Positions 26,120 through 35,980 are shown, counted from the first letter of the stretch. The stretch is 64,000 nucleotides of DNA from CAYTZN01 sp964442495 (GCA_964442495.1 CAYTZN010000012.1:1-64000); one strand, 5' to 3'. The notes: generated by a model from the letters alone, not told the origin. Numbers and translations are program-made.

Positions 26120-27037
26120 ATGAAGATGGATTGCAGCATGACACAACCAAAATTTAAACGAGTCATATTGTATGCACGCCAACACCGTGCCAATCAAGGC
26201 GTCTTTGAAACGCTACAACGCTTGATTGAGTTCCTGCAAAACCAGCACATAGATACGTTCCTTGATTGCGACACAGCCAGCAGTTTTGAGCTACCACTTC
26301 CTGTGTTAGCACGCGATGCCATGGGAAAAAAACAGGATTTGATAGTCGTTGTCGGTGGCGATGGCAGTTTGTTATCAGCCGCTCGCATGGCTATTAAAGT
26401 AGATGTTCCCGTGATTGGTATTAATCGCGGCCGTTTAGGCTTTTTAACTGATATATCCCCCCAGGACATTGAAATACAACTGGGTGCTATATTGGCTGGT
26501 CAATACACAGAAGAGCGCCGTTTTCTTTTGCAAACCCGCATTCATGATGAACATACCTCCTATTTTCAAGGTGATGCACTTAATGATGTGGTGTTAAGTC
26601 GGGGCAAAGAAACACACTTAATTGCGTTTGATGTTTACATCAATCAGCAATTTGTGAGTCACTACCGCTCAGATGGGCTGATTCTAGCAACGCCTACAGG
26701 CTCTACCGCCTATGCCCTTTCTGCAGGCGGACCCATCATGCACCCACAGCTCAATGCCATGGTCATGGTCCCGATGTTTTCTCATGCGTTAAATTCAAGA
26801 CCATTGGTCATCGATGGACAAGCACGTATTGATATAAAAATTAGTACAAGCATGGAAAGTGATTTGCAAATTAGTTGTGATGGACATGAGTCGCGATTGG
26901 TAAAATCTGGTCAACACGTTACCATTGAAAAAAACCGCCAGGAATTGCGCCTATTACATCCCGCTGATTATCAGTATTATGATACATTAAGAATTAAATT
27001 GGGTTGGGGCTTTAAACCAGGACAAGAGCAGGTGTAA
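26120..27037 (+). CDS. nadK: NAD kinase
   Basis: Phosphorylates NAD to NADP with ATP (or polyphosphate). The 305-residue frame has the GGDGSLLSAAR catalytic motif, NRGRLGFLTD, the substrate loop around RSDGLILATPTGSTAYALSAGG and a typical beta-sandwich C-terminal domain. The start is uncertain. ATG 26120 gives an extra six residues, while ATG 26138 gives MTQPKFKRV, closer to the family's usual beginning; neither has a good ribosome site. It lies between bipA and recN. A nadK-recN order is common in gammaproteobacteria. Confidence 0.95.
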   Translation: MKMDCSMTQPKFKRVILYARQHRANQGVFETLQRLIEFLQNQHIDTFLDCDTASSFELPLPVLARDAMGKKQDLIVVVGGDGSLLSAARMAIKVDVPVIGINRGRLGFLTDISPQDIEIQLGAILAGQYTEERRFLLQTRIHDEHTSYFQGDALNDVVLSRGKETHLIAFDVYINQQFVSHYRSDGLILATPTGSTAYALSAGGPIMHPQLNAMVMVPMFSHALNSRPLVIDGQARIDIKISTSMESDLQISCDGHESRLVKSGQHVTIEKNRQELRLLHPADYQYYDTLRIKLGWGFKPGQEQV

Positions 27038-27094
27038 CCAGAAAAAGACAACAAGATTTGTTTTTGTTTGATTTGGCCACATTGTTCATGCCCT

Positions 27095-27125
27095 GCGGCT
27101 TGTCCGCTAGATCCATGAATCTAGC
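27095..27125. repeat. Short palindromic repeat between nadK and recN
   Basis: GCTAGAT (27106-27112) pairs with ATCTAGC (27119-27125) around a 6-base loop. An overlapping GCGG (27095-27098) pairs with CCGC (27104-27107). The sequence looks like a decayed intergenic palindromic element unrelated to the one after hslO. The rest of the 189 bp gap shows nothing clear. Confidence 0.45.
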
Positions 27126-27226
27126 CCGACCGCGCATGAAGCGTTAGAAGTTGGCGACGAGGTGATTTTACAGCCACTCATGCACTAACCCTGGGCCTTA
27201 AAAAACCTCTTGGATGAAACATCATC

Positions 27227-28888
27227 ATGCTAACCTCCTTAATCATTGAAAATTTTGCCATTGTATCCCATCTTGAACTCGATCTTTCAGAAGGTATGAC
27301 TGCCTTCACAGGAGAGACCGGTGCAGGTAAATCAATAATGATTGATGCCTTAATGCTCGCCTTAGGTGGACGTGCAGATGCATCTATTATTCGAGCCCCT
27401 GCTGAAAAATGTGAAATCAGTGCCTGCTTTCACATTGATGCCGCTTCAGAGCCGGCACTTTGGTTAAAAGAGAATGACCTCGCGACCGATGATGGTGAGC
27501 TTTTCTTACGACGCGTTATTTATGCGGAGGGACGCTCTAAATCCTACATTAATGGCCGCCCATACCCTTTGCAAAAAATAAAAGAACTCAGTGAAATGCT
27601 CGTTGATATCCATGGCCAACATCAGCACCAAACGTTATTGCAACATGCGACACACCGTCAACAATTGGACCGTTATGCCAATCACTCCTCGTTGCAAGAG
27701 GAGGTCTATCGTTTATATCATCAGTGCCAGTCTATTAAGCAAGCGCTACATCAACTGCAAAATGACGCGCGCTCAGAAGAGAAAATGGATTTACTGCTTC
27801 TACAAATCGAGGAACTTCAGCAATTAGCGCCGAAGGAAGGCGAAATGCAAGCCTTGCATGAGGAACACCAACGCCTTCACCATGCCCATGACTATTTGGT
27901 AAATATTCAACGGCTCACAGAGCTTTTGCAGGGAGAAGAACACGTAAGCCTTTGTCAAGGATTGCATCAAGCATTGCATATCCTCGATGCCTTACCCCAA
28001 GAAGAGACCTGCATTAAAAATGCCAGTGAACTTCTCAATTCAGCCCTTATCCACTGCGATGAAGCGCTAAATGAAATGCAAGCGTTTCAAGACCTCGTAC
28101 AACTTGACCCGGAACGTTTACACGTTGTGGAAGAGCGGATCAGCGAGCTTCACCAAGCGGCTCGTAAATTTCATGTAGATGCCAATCTTTTGCCGGCTCA
28201 TGCCCTTTCTCTGCAAGAAAACCTTCGTTATTTGCAAGATGCAGAAATTGAGCTGTCAAAACTGCAAGAGCAATATACCGAGCAATTGAGCGCTTATGAA
28301 AACGCGGCCCTTGCTTTACGTCGTTCAAGGCAGGCTTATGCGGAAAAATTAGCCACAGAAATCAGTTTAAGCATTCGCCAGTTAGGAATGCCCAAAGGCA
28401 TTGTAACCATTGAAATCACCCCTTTAGAATCCATGCAAGCCCATGGTTTAGACAAGGTTGAATACCGTGTGTGCACCAACCCAGGCATGGCACCAGACAC
28501 ACTTGCAAAAATAGCCTCAGGTGGTGAGCTTTCACGCATTGGTCTTGCTATCCATGTGATAACAGCCCAGCGAGGCGCGACGCCCACGCTGCTTTTTGAC
28601 GAAGTGGATGTTGGTATTGGCGGTGCCACGGCAGCCTTGGTCGGGCAACTGTTGCGTAACTTAGGCGAACGGTTGCAAGTCTTTTGCGTCACTCACCAAC
28701 CCCAAGTAGCATCCTCGGCGCATCATCACTTTATGGTCGAAAAAAAGATAGAAAATGATCAAACCTTCTCACATGTGATGTCTTTAGCTGAACCTGAGAA
28801 GATTGAAGAAATTGCAAGAATGCTAGGGGGATTGGTAATTACTGATCAAACCCGCTCTCATGCTCGAGAATTACTTGGCATTCATTAG
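27227..28888 (+). CDS. recN: DNA repair protein RecN
   Basis: SMC-like ATPase for double-strand-break repair and cohesion of sister duplexes. The 553 residues show an N-terminal Walker A (GETGAGKSIMIDAL), long coiled-coil halves rich in Gln, Glu and Leu (about 150-370), then the ABC signature ASGGELSRIGLAIH and Walker B TLLFDEVDVGIGG. VFCVTHQPQVAS is the H-loop. It is downstream of nadK. No LexA-box was identified with confidence. Confidence 0.95.
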   Translation: MLTSLIIENFAIVSHLELDLSEGMTAFTGETGAGKSIMIDALMLALGGRADASIIRAPAEKCEISACFHIDAASEPALWLKENDLATDDGELFLRRVIYAEGRSKSYINGRPYPLQKIKELSEMLVDIHGQHQHQTLLQHATHRQQLDRYANHSSLQEEVYRLYHQCQSIKQALHQLQNDARSEEKMDLLLLQIEELQQLAPKEGEMQALHEEHQRLHHAHDYLVNIQRLTELLQGEEHVSLCQGLHQALHILDALPQEETCIKNASELLNSALIHCDEALNEMQAFQDLVQLDPERLHVVEERISELHQAARKFHVDANLLPAHALSLQENLRYLQDAEIELSKLQEQYTEQLSAYENAALALRRSRQAYAEKLATEISLSIRQLGMPKGIVTIEITPLESMQAHGLDKVEYRVCTNPGMAPDTLAKIASGGELSRIGLAIHVITAQRGATPTLLFDEVDVGIGGATAALVGQLLRNLGERLQVFCVTHQPQVASSAHHHFMVEKKIENDQTFSHVMSLAEPEKIEEIARMLGGLVITDQTRSHARELLGIH

Positions 28889-28960
28889 TTTTTTTGACAT
28901 ACGACTATATTATACGTTATGTAGAGTGTGTGTACTCGCACATCACATAGGGACATTGTA

Positions 28961-29617
28961 ATGGCTAAAAAAATACTCGTCACAGCGATAATGGCTCTCA
29001 GTTGCCCACTACCAATTATAGCCGGCACCATGGGTGAATTAAAGCTCACCAGTCCATTGCCAGAATTTTATGTGGGTGCGTTTGGAGGGTATGGCACGGT
29101 TGATGGAGCCCATGAACAAGATGGTAATGTTGCAGAGGCGCGCTTAGCATTTGGAATTCATGCAAAACAATATAAAAATATTTTTTTCGGTGCAGAGCTT
29201 GGCATTCAGTCTGGCAATACCATGCGCTTACATGCGCCTGCTGAAGTCATCGACATAGCGGGCGGACTGCCTATTCAATCAACGTTAAAACCTTTCATTG
29301 ATGGATTGGTAACTGCTAAATACCAATTTAGGCCGACTTTTCCACTGTTTGCAATAGTAAAAGGTGGAATTGCTTATCGACAACTCGTTTTAGAAAACAG
29401 AAATTCCTCAAAAGACAGCCTAAATAAGGTCAATGGCGAGTTTCAAGGAGGCTTTGGCTATAACCTTACCAACCATCTTCTGCTGACGTTTCTCTATCAA
29501 GGCATTTATAGTCAAAAGAATGCGGGCATCCATCTGAACAGCGCGGGTGATTTTACCATTTCACACATCCCCACCCAACAAGCTGGATTTTTAGGTATGG
29601 AATATTCCTTTTCCTGA
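28961..29617 (+). CDS. Small outer-membrane beta-barrel protein
   Basis: 218 residues from ATG 28961, chosen because AGGGA precedes it and a signal peptide (MAKKILVTAIMALS..., cleaved near IIAG) begins there; an upstream GTG at 28928 is unlikely. The mature part has alternating beta strands with Gly and aromatic residues (FYVGAFGGYG, IFFGAELGIQ) and ends FLGMEYSFS with a terminal aromatic. This is typical of 8-strand OmpA/opacity-type barrels. A TTGACA lies about 62 bp before the start without a convincing -10. The function is unknown; adhesin or porin-like. Confidence 0.75.
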   Translation: MAKKILVTAIMALSCPLPIIAGTMGELKLTSPLPEFYVGAFGGYGTVDGAHEQDGNVAEARLAFGIHAKQYKNIFFGAELGIQSGNTMRLHAPAEVIDIAGGLPIQSTLKPFIDGLVTAKYQFRPTFPLFAIVKGGIAYRQLVLENRNSSKDSLNKVNGEFQGGFGYNLTNHLLLTFLYQGIYSQKNAGIHLNSAGDFTISHIPTQQAGFLGMEYSFS

Positions 29618-29737
29618 CCAACCCTACCCCCAGTCCTCTAGGAATAATTGTTTGCAATAGATTAGAACTGGCATACTCACTCTAAAAAATCAGTCAGAAG
29701 ATGATTTTCAACACTAGCGAGTCTAGTTGCAGATATT

Positions 29738-29770
29738 GAAGTCCCCTCACAGACAAAGTGAAGGGACTTC
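29738..29770. promoter_or_regulatory. GC-balanced hairpin next to the six-Cys miniprotein gene
   Basis: GAAGTCCCCTCAC (29738-29750) pairs with GTGAAGGGACTTC (29758-29770), 12 of 13 positions with one wobble, around a 7-base loop. It lies 8 bp beyond the stop of the minus-strand miniprotein gene. Neither flank has a T-run, so it may be a transcript-stabilising 3' hairpin rather than an intrinsic terminator. Confidence 0.45.
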
Positions 29771-29778
29771 AGAACATA

Positions 29779-29982
29779 CTACGATTTGGGACATGCAGCC
29801 AGGCAAGTATTATATTGAGATGTGCACTTAGCAGGAACTTTGACCATTTGATTACATTGCACTCTATCAGAATCGCATGATGTCTTGCATGCTGGATTTA
29901 TTGTTTGTGAACCAGCAGCATCCATTGTTATGAATAGAGCAGCAACAGCAGCTAATGCCAAATGAATTTTTTTTACTCTCAT
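29779..29982 (-). CDS. Exported six-cysteine miniprotein with symmetric Cys spacing
   Basis: 67 residues with a clear signal peptide (MRVKK, hydrophobic core, cleavage near AAGSQ), leaving a mature peptide of about 43 residues. Six cysteines lie at 32, 36, 43, 53, 60 and 64. The spacing is C-x3-C-x6-C-x9-C-x6-C-x3-C, a mirror-symmetric pattern with a Cx3C at each end. Twin Cx3C motifs in eukaryotic small Tim proteins and alpha-hairpinins clamp two antiparallel helices, so a disulfide-bonded helical hairpin in the periplasm is a reasonable inference. No family is recognised. It is monocistronic, with a hairpin just after the stop. Confidence 0.72.
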   Translation of the reverse strand: MRVKKIHLALAAVAALFITMDAAGSQTINPACKTSCDSDRVQCNQMVKVPAKCTSQYNTCLAACPKS

Positions 29983-30261
29983 TTTTTACTCTCCTTGTAT
30001 TCCATGCTAAATCGTCAATTTTTCTGCCAATTTACATGGAGTAAATATTAATAATATCTCAATGAAAACAACGTTTTTTATCACTTCAATACAACACTTT
30101 ACCAGTGCCCTAACACATTTTTTCTTATCTAAAAACACTAAATAAGCCGTTGAGCACCTTTAAAATATAGCAGGTTTTAAGAAATTGTAAGCATCGCATT
30201 AAAAATAAACCATTTTTGATTTATTAAAAAAACCGCCTAAATAACGCTTATGATCTAACAC

Positions 30262-31419
30262 CTATCTTCCAACAGGTATGGTTATCACCGGCAAATTATT
30301 GGTTTGGTGAGTCGTTACCGAGGTTAATGTGAATAACCGTAGCACCGCAATAAGCGTCTCTTTGGTGGCCAAATCTGACGCTTTTATATAAAACCAATGA
30401 TTATGAATCCTGGTTTTAACCAATACATTTGCTCTAGGTTCGTTATTGCTGGAGTAAACAGTAAAAATATTTTTCATTTTATGCGACCAGTCAAACCGCC
30501 TACCATCGGGTGTGATAAGCTCTCGCGTGATATGTGCTCTTATATCTTCCTCAGGAATTTGTACCCCATACCCTAAAAATTTTATAGCTGCGATGATGGA
30601 GCGAAGCCTCACATACACCAGGTTTCGCGGCAACGTTGGTGTCTGGTTTATTACTAAAACACCCTTTTCTTCATGGAGATCTTCATCAAAAGTATGCTCC
30701 ATAAAAACAATGCTTTTACTATTACGTGCCACCCCTAATAAACGTTTTAATGCAAGGGCATCAGAAGAGTTTTCAAGGTTATTCTTAAAACGTATCATAA
30801 TCCCCAATTGTTTTTTATATAATACTGAGCGAGGCAAATCGAACACATCCTTTTTTTCCATATCATGCAATAATTTCATGATATGCCAAAATCGTATCTG
30901 CTCTTGTGTCGTATAATTCCTGCCTGCAAGGGTTAACATATTGCCATCAATGTAGTTAAGCTGTTCAAAAAACACATCAAATAAAGCCACTTGATCAAAC
31001 CCACCAGCATGCAGTAATAAAATAAAATTAAGCATAGATACAGGCGTTAACAAAGAATTTGCAAAATCTGCGTCACTAAGCGGAAGGTAAGAAATGGTTG
31101 GGTTGTCGGAGTAGTTTATTGTTGGTGATAAACTTCCCACATAAGTATTAGCACTTGGACGGTTAAAATTAGACGTAGCGGTACTTGCGAGTGACTCACT
31201 TAATTGATAATTAGCGGTTAAACCACCCACTTGAATATATTGTGTGTTTTCTAAATACCGAGAGCGCACAATGTTTGCCAATAACTGTTCTTGCTCTGTA
31301 TCACGGAGGACGGTGTTATACACTTGTCTATCCATGTGTACACGCCAAGGTCCAATAGATTTGCAACTAACCAGCATGACAACTGTCAATATTAATAATA
31401 ATTTTTTTAGTAACGGCAT
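30262..31419 (-). CDS. Putative outer-membrane lipoprotein, 385 residues
   Basis: Signal peptide with a good lipobox (LVSC, Cys19). After it come RDTEQEQLLANIVRSRYLENTQYIQVGG and then NYQLSESLASTATSN. This EQLLxNIVRxRY...QVxG opening recalls a family of uncharacterised proteobacterial lipoproteins, but I know no function. The remainder looks mixed alpha/beta with no enzymatic motif. A 168 bp gap separates it from the upstream same-strand 548-residue gene. About 280 bp of AT-rich DNA without signals follows it. Confidence 0.75.
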   Translation of the reverse strand: MPLLKKLLLILTVVMLVSCKSIGPWRVHMDRQVYNTVLRDTEQEQLLANIVRSRYLENTQYIQVGGLTANYQLSESLASTATSNFNRPSANTYVGSLSPTINYSDNPTISYLPLSDADFANSLLTPVSMLNFILLLHAGGFDQVALFDVFFEQLNYIDGNMLTLAGRNYTTQEQIRFWHIMKLLHDMEKKDVFDLPRSVLYKKQLGIMIRFKNNLENSSDALALKRLLGVARNSKSIVFMEHTFDEDLHEEKGVLVINQTPTLPRNLVYVRLRSIIAAIKFLGYGVQIPEEDIRAHITRELITPDGRRFDWSHKMKNIFTVYSSNNEPRANVLVKTRIHNHWFYIKASDLATKETLIAVLRLFTLTSVTTHQTNNLPVITIPVGR

Positions 31420-31587
31420 GGGCTTAAATTCTCGACCAAATTTTTCGATCTACATATTGCTCTTTCTTATGGACGATTGCAATTCGATAGGCCTCGAGGA
31501 TAAAAAAATTACTGATCATTCATTACGTTATGAGTCAATATCCCATGTTTTATGGACAGTAGACCGCAAAAATGACGCCAGGATAAA

Positions 31588-33234
31588 TTATTGACGATTA
31601 AGATGTGTACGACGTTCCTGCATGGTTTCAATGCTATTCACCACCGACTGGTGGCATATCTCATGCATAATAGGGATGGCGTCCAAGGGCGTACCTTGCT
31701 GAATAGCATAGGCAATAAAATAGCTGTCTTGCCAAATTTTTTCATTTTTACGGGCTTTGGCTTTAACCCACAAGGCTATCCATAAAAAATGGAACAACCA
31801 TCTGTCGCGATGCAACTCCATTTCTTCAGCAAATACCGCTTTAATAGCATCTGCAAAACGGCATACTTTTACGCCATCAATGAAACTGCAACAACGATTC
31901 ACTAATTTATCAATCTGTGAATTTTCAATAAACCATGATTCTGTAAATCGCTTATTTTTAGGCCAAGATTTAGAGCGCTTTAACGAAGCCTCCATGCTGT
32001 CTGGTGTAAAAGGACTGATTTGCACCCCCAACTGCTCCATTAAATAATCAACATCCAATTGACGTGGTTGCCAATGCACACCCAATTCTTCTTGCATTTC
32101 TAATAGGTGCAAATCAGGCATTCCACCACGTTCGATCGTTAAGGCTAAAAAGTGACTGGTCATCATCAGTAAATAAGAGGTATCGACATCACGTAACATA
32201 ACACTGTCATCAAAGGCCTCATCGTAATAATGCTGAATGTCCTTCGCTGAAATGGGTGGCGTAATCCATGCGTCTTTTATGCCTAAATCGTGCTTGAAGA
32301 GCAAACCACAAAGGCGGTTTTTTCGATCTTTCTTAAGATGAATAAAAATACCTTGTGCCCCACTGCCATCAACTTCACTTGCTTTGATACGAATGGCCGG
32401 CGCTGCGGTTTCATTTTTAAAAACCACACCTTTTTTACGCTGCGCCTTTATCCAACGGTCAAATTGCGCATGATAAGACACGGGGTACCAATTTTTAATG
32501 CTTTGCAAACGAGACAAAGACTCTGGCGTTAAAACGATGTTATCCATCAAATGCTCAAGCGTTGCCACCACGACATCACGGACATCTTGCTTTGGATGCA
32601 TGAGGGTTAACAGAGCAATATCTTGACCTTCTTCAATGCTGTATAAATCCATGACCAAATCTGTGAAAAAATCAGCCGGCATTGCATAGCTTTGCGCAAA
32701 AAAATTCTCAGCAATATCAAAAATAGAAAGGTCAGATAACTCATGAATCAAATCACGAATCGAATTTAAATGGGAAACCTCTTCCTCAGGAGTTAAATCA
32801 TCCTCACCTTCCTCGCTCGCCAGATCGAGGTATGCGTTTTTCAACTCATGAGATAACTCCACATGAACATCATAAAATGCATTTAAAAAAGGCAACCAAA
32901 AACTTAACGTGTGCTTGTGGCTTTCAATGGCAATAGCCAAAGCCGCCATGAGTTGATTTAAGGTTTTTCCTGCTAACTTATTACCACCCTCACTAGCCAC
33001 TTGAAGTTGTGCAACACATATGTCCAAGGCAAACACAGACGCTGAATAATACGATCGCTCATCATCGACATACGTTTCATCAAGACCGTCTATCAAAGAC
33101 ACCAAATGCAACGCCAACTCAGGCTCTTGCAAAAAGTAAGCGTAATCCTCAGGTGCAGGATCCTCGTTTTTATCGAGCAAGAGCGCCATGTCGGCTATCC
33201 AGGCGTCCAGTTGTTGAATGTTAGATAATGTCAT
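31588..33234 (-). CDS. Unknown protein, 548 residues, coupled to yciA and tex
   Basis: Acidic, mostly alpha-helical cytosolic protein with no signal or membrane segment. The region of about 195-270 (HPKQDVRDVVVATLEHL) resembles HEAT-type helical repeats. About 285-380 looks like a beta-rich domain (RIKASEVDGSGAQGIFIHLKKD). The family is not recognised. Its start overlaps the yciA stop by 4 bp (ATGA) and yciA in turn overlaps tex, so it is the third gene of a translationally coupled unit. That suggests a role linked to RNA or transcription quality control, by context only. Confidence 0.78.
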   Translation of the reverse strand: MTLSNIQQLDAWIADMALLLDKNEDPAPEDYAYFLQEPELALHLVSLIDGLDETYVDDERSYYSASVFALDICVAQLQVASEGGNKLAGKTLNQLMAALAIAIESHKHTLSFWLPFLNAFYDVHVELSHELKNAYLDLASEEGEDDLTPEEEVSHLNSIRDLIHELSDLSIFDIAENFFAQSYAMPADFFTDLVMDLYSIEEGQDIALLTLMHPKQDVRDVVVATLEHLMDNIVLTPESLSRLQSIKNWYPVSYHAQFDRWIKAQRKKGVVFKNETAAPAIRIKASEVDGSGAQGIFIHLKKDRKNRLCGLLFKHDLGIKDAWITPPISAKDIQHYYDEAFDDSVMLRDVDTSYLLMMTSHFLALTIERGGMPDLHLLEMQEELGVHWQPRQLDVDYLMEQLGVQISPFTPDSMEASLKRSKSWPKNKRFTESWFIENSQIDKLVNRCCSFIDGVKVCRFADAIKAVFAEEMELHRDRWLFHFLWIALWVKAKARKNEKIWQDSYFIAYAIQQGTPLDAIPIMHEICHQSVVNSIETMQERRTHLNRQ

Positions 33235-33611
33235 ACGGGTTTAGGCACCTGTCGGGGTTTTCCATGCTCATCAATGGCCACAAAAATAAACGTTCCCTCG
33301 GTAACGCACACCTTTTCTCCAGTGCTTAAATTTTCAGTCCAAACCTCTACAGCAATGGTCATTGAAGTTTGACCGAGCTTTATCAATTGCACGTGGCAAC
33401 TGACCAGGTCACCCACACGAACTACCTTAAGAAACGACATGGAGTGGATGGCAACAGTGACTGCTCGACCTTTGGCTAATTTTTTAGCCAAAATTCCGGC
33501 GGCCAAATCCATCTGAGAGACAAGCCACCCCCCAAAGATATCACCATTCGCGTTTGTATCACTTGGCATCGCTAAGGTTTGGATTGTGATTTCGGCCTGA
33601 GACAATGACAT
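33231..33611 (-). CDS. yciA: Acyl-CoA thioesterase, YciA type
   Basis: Hotdog-fold hydrolase of acyl-CoA thioesters, 126 residues (E. coli YciA is about 132). The family active-site stretch PSDTNANGDIFGGWLVSQMD is at residues 16-35. A second conserved strand, VAIHSMSFLKVVRVGD, carries the hotdog core, and EGTFIFVAID closes the fold. It overlaps tex by one base and the 548-residue gene by four. YciA usually prefers medium to long acyl-CoAs; the preference here is unknown. Confidence 0.9.
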   Translation of the reverse strand: MSLSQAEITIQTLAMPSDTNANGDIFGGWLVSQMDLAAGILAKKLAKGRAVTVAIHSMSFLKVVRVGDLVSCHVQLIKLGQTSMTIAVEVWTENLSTGEKVCVTEGTFIFVAIDEHGKPRQVPKPV

Positions 33612-35980
33612 TATTCAGACCCACGCTTTAATTTAGACAAGGCATCGGCCATTGCCGTATTAAACAGCGTGTTTTTTTTAGCCACAGGAGGTTTTTTGGC
33701 TGCCTCAGGTTTTTTCGTATGAGACGGTCTTTTAATGGACTGCACATTGTCTACCGCAGGCGTCTTTTCCTTCTTTTTTTGTACAACAGGTGCTTTTTCT
33801 TCATTGATACGCATCGTTAAACCAATACGACGCCGCTCTTTATCTACATCAACCACTTTTACAGTAACAATATCACCGGCTTTTACAACCACCCTCGGAT
33901 CACTAATAAAACGACTGGTCATCGCTGATATATGCACCAGGCCATCTTGGTGAACGCCAATGTCCACAAAGGCACCGAAATTTGTCACATTACTGACAAC
34001 GCCTTCAAGAATCATACCTTCCTGTAAATCAGCGATTTCCTCTACACCCTCTTTAAAACTCACGGTTTTAAATTCAGGCCGTGGATCACGTCCAGGCTTT
34101 TCAAGCTCTTGCAAAACATCATTGATGGTCGGCAAGCCATATTGTTCGCTTACATAATTTGCTGCATTAACACCTTTAATGAGCTCCCGATTGCCAATAG
34201 CATCACTAATGCTCATGTTAATATCAGCTAATATTTTTTCAACGAGGGGGTATGCTTCAGGGTGAACACTGGAGGCATCCAATGGGTTATCGCCGTTCAT
34301 GACCCGTAAAAAGCCCGCGGCCTGTTGAAACGTTTTTTCACCCATGCGTGCCACTTGTCTTAGTTGCTCACGGTTAGAAAATGCACCATGTTCATCTCGG
34401 TATTGAACCACATTTTTGGCCAGTGACTCGTTGAGTCCTGAGATACGTGTAAGCAAAGGGACTGAGGCCGTATTAACATCCACACCAACAGCATTTACGC
34501 AATCTTCGACCACGCCCTCCAAGCTACGAGCCAACCGAGGTTGGTTTACATCGTGTTGATATTGGCCAACACCAATCGATTTCGGCTCAATTTTAACCAG
34601 CTCGGCCAAGGGATCTTGTAACCGTCTAGCAATAGAGACCGCGCCTCGAAGAGATACATCTAAATCAGGAAACTCATTGGCCGCAAGTTCAGATGCTGAG
34701 TAAACAGAAGCACCTGCTTCACTGACCAAGACTTTAGCCAAGGTTAAATCGGGATACATTTTTATCATGTCCAGAACCAACCGCTCTGTTTCACGTGACC
34801 CCGTTCCATTACCAATGCTAATAAGATTAACGTTGTATTTGGCGGCCAATTTAGCCAATGCTGCAATAGCCTGATGCCATTCATTTTGCGGGGCAAATGG
34901 AAATACCGTCGTGTAATCGAGCAATTTACCGGTCACATCCACCACCACGACTTTTACCCCTGTGCGAATGCCAGGATCTAAACCTATAGTGATTTGTGGG
35001 CCCGCGGGGGCTGCTAATAATAAATCACGCAAGTTACAAGCGAAAACATGAATGGCCTCTTCATCTGCAATCTCTCGTAAACGGCTTAGCAGCTCTACTT
35101 CAAGCTTAGTGAACAATTTGATTTTCCATGCCATCCGGACCGTTTCCATTAACCAACTGTCAGGAGCGCGTTCTTGTTCTGCTATTTTAAAATAAGTCGC
35201 TATGCGTTTCTCACCATAGGACTCATCGCCTGATAAAGTAAGTGATAATTGCAACGCATTTTCACGACGACCACGAAATAACGCCAAAGCCCGATGAGAG
35301 GGGATTTTATGAATAGGCTCAGCATACGAAAAATAATCGGAGAATTTATTATTGTTTGACGCTTTTTTATCTTTTGAGCTTGTCGTCTTTGAACCCACCG
35401 AACTAAGAACAATGTTTTGCCATAAATAATGACGCAACTCATTTAATAATTCAGGATCCTCAGCAAACAGCTCCATGAGAATTTGGCGAGCCCCCTCTAA
35501 CGCCTCAGCTACCGTGTTAATCCCCGCCTTAGGGTTTATAAATTGCTCTGCATGCACTTCTGGCATGAGTGAAGCATCTTGCCATAAGGCAAGCGCAAGC
35601 GGCTCAAGCCCGGCTTCTTTTGCTAAATGTGCTTTGGTGCGACGTTTAGGTCGGTAGGGCAGGTATAAGTCTTCTAAACGAGTTTTGGTATCGGCCGTAA
35701 GGATGGCTTGTTCCAATTGGGGCGTTAATTTTTCTTGCTCACGAATGGTTTGCAACACTAACTGTCGACGTTCATCAAGCTCGCGTAAATAATACAGGCG
35801 CTCAGCTAACAATCGCAATTGGGTATCATCAAGCCCTTCTGTCGCTTCCTTACGGTAACGTGCAATGAATGGCACTGTAGAACCCTCATCAAGCAAGCGA
35901 ATTGCTGTTTCAACTTGCGAAACCTTCGCTTTGATTTCCTTCGCAATTACTGCAGCTGTCGTCAACATCTCTTGAGTCAT
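33611..35980 (-). CDS. tex: RNA-binding transcription accessory protein Tex
   Basis: Conserved nucleic-acid-binding protein related to eukaryotic Spt6. The 789 residues show the Tex order. An N-terminal helical region contains VPFIARYRKEATEGLDDTQLR (split here by function: anchoring helices), followed by a YqgF-like RNase H fold around ITIGLDPGIRTGVKV. Helix-hairpin-helix elements follow (RISGLNESLAKNVVQYRDEHG region) and an S1 domain (about 640-715, GVVSNVTNFGAFVDIG). A Lys/Ala-rich C-terminal tail ends it. It is first in a unit with yciA and the 548-residue unknown. Confidence 0.95.
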   Translation of the reverse strand: MTQEMLTTAAVIAKEIKAKVSQVETAIRLLDEGSTVPFIARYRKEATEGLDDTQLRLLAERLYYLRELDERRQLVLQTIREQEKLTPQLEQAILTADTKTRLEDLYLPYRPKRRTKAHLAKEAGLEPLALALWQDASLMPEVHAEQFINPKAGINTVAEALEGARQILMELFAEDPELLNELRHYLWQNIVLSSVGSKTTSSKDKKASNNNKFSDYFSYAEPIHKIPSHRALALFRGRRENALQLSLTLSGDESYGEKRIATYFKIAEQERAPDSWLMETVRMAWKIKLFTKLEVELLSRLREIADEEAIHVFACNLRDLLLAAPAGPQITIGLDPGIRTGVKVVVVDVTGKLLDYTTVFPFAPQNEWHQAIAALAKLAAKYNVNLISIGNGTGSRETERLVLDMIKMYPDLTLAKVLVSEAGASVYSASELAANEFPDLDVSLRGAVSIARRLQDPLAELVKIEPKSIGVGQYQHDVNQPRLARSLEGVVEDCVNAVGVDVNTASVPLLTRISGLNESLAKNVVQYRDEHGAFSNREQLRQVARMGEKTFQQAAGFLRVMNGDNPLDASSVHPEAYPLVEKILADINMSISDAIGNRELIKGVNAANYVSEQYGLPTINDVLQELEKPGRDPRPEFKTVSFKEGVEEIADLQEGMILEGVVSNVTNFGAFVDIGVHQDGLVHISAMTSRFISDPRVVVKAGDIVTVKVVDVDKERRRIGLTMRINEEKAPVVQKKKEKTPAVDNVQSIKRPSHTKKPEAAKKPPVAKKNTLFNTAMADALSKLKRGSE

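Noticed and set aside
28336..28692. 118-codon antisense frame within recN
   Set aside because: It mirrors the conserved ABC signature and Walker B region; composition bias comes from the real gene.
29738..29770. Hairpin considered as intrinsic terminator
   Set aside because: The stem is strong but neither side has a T-run; kept as a hairpin of unknown role.
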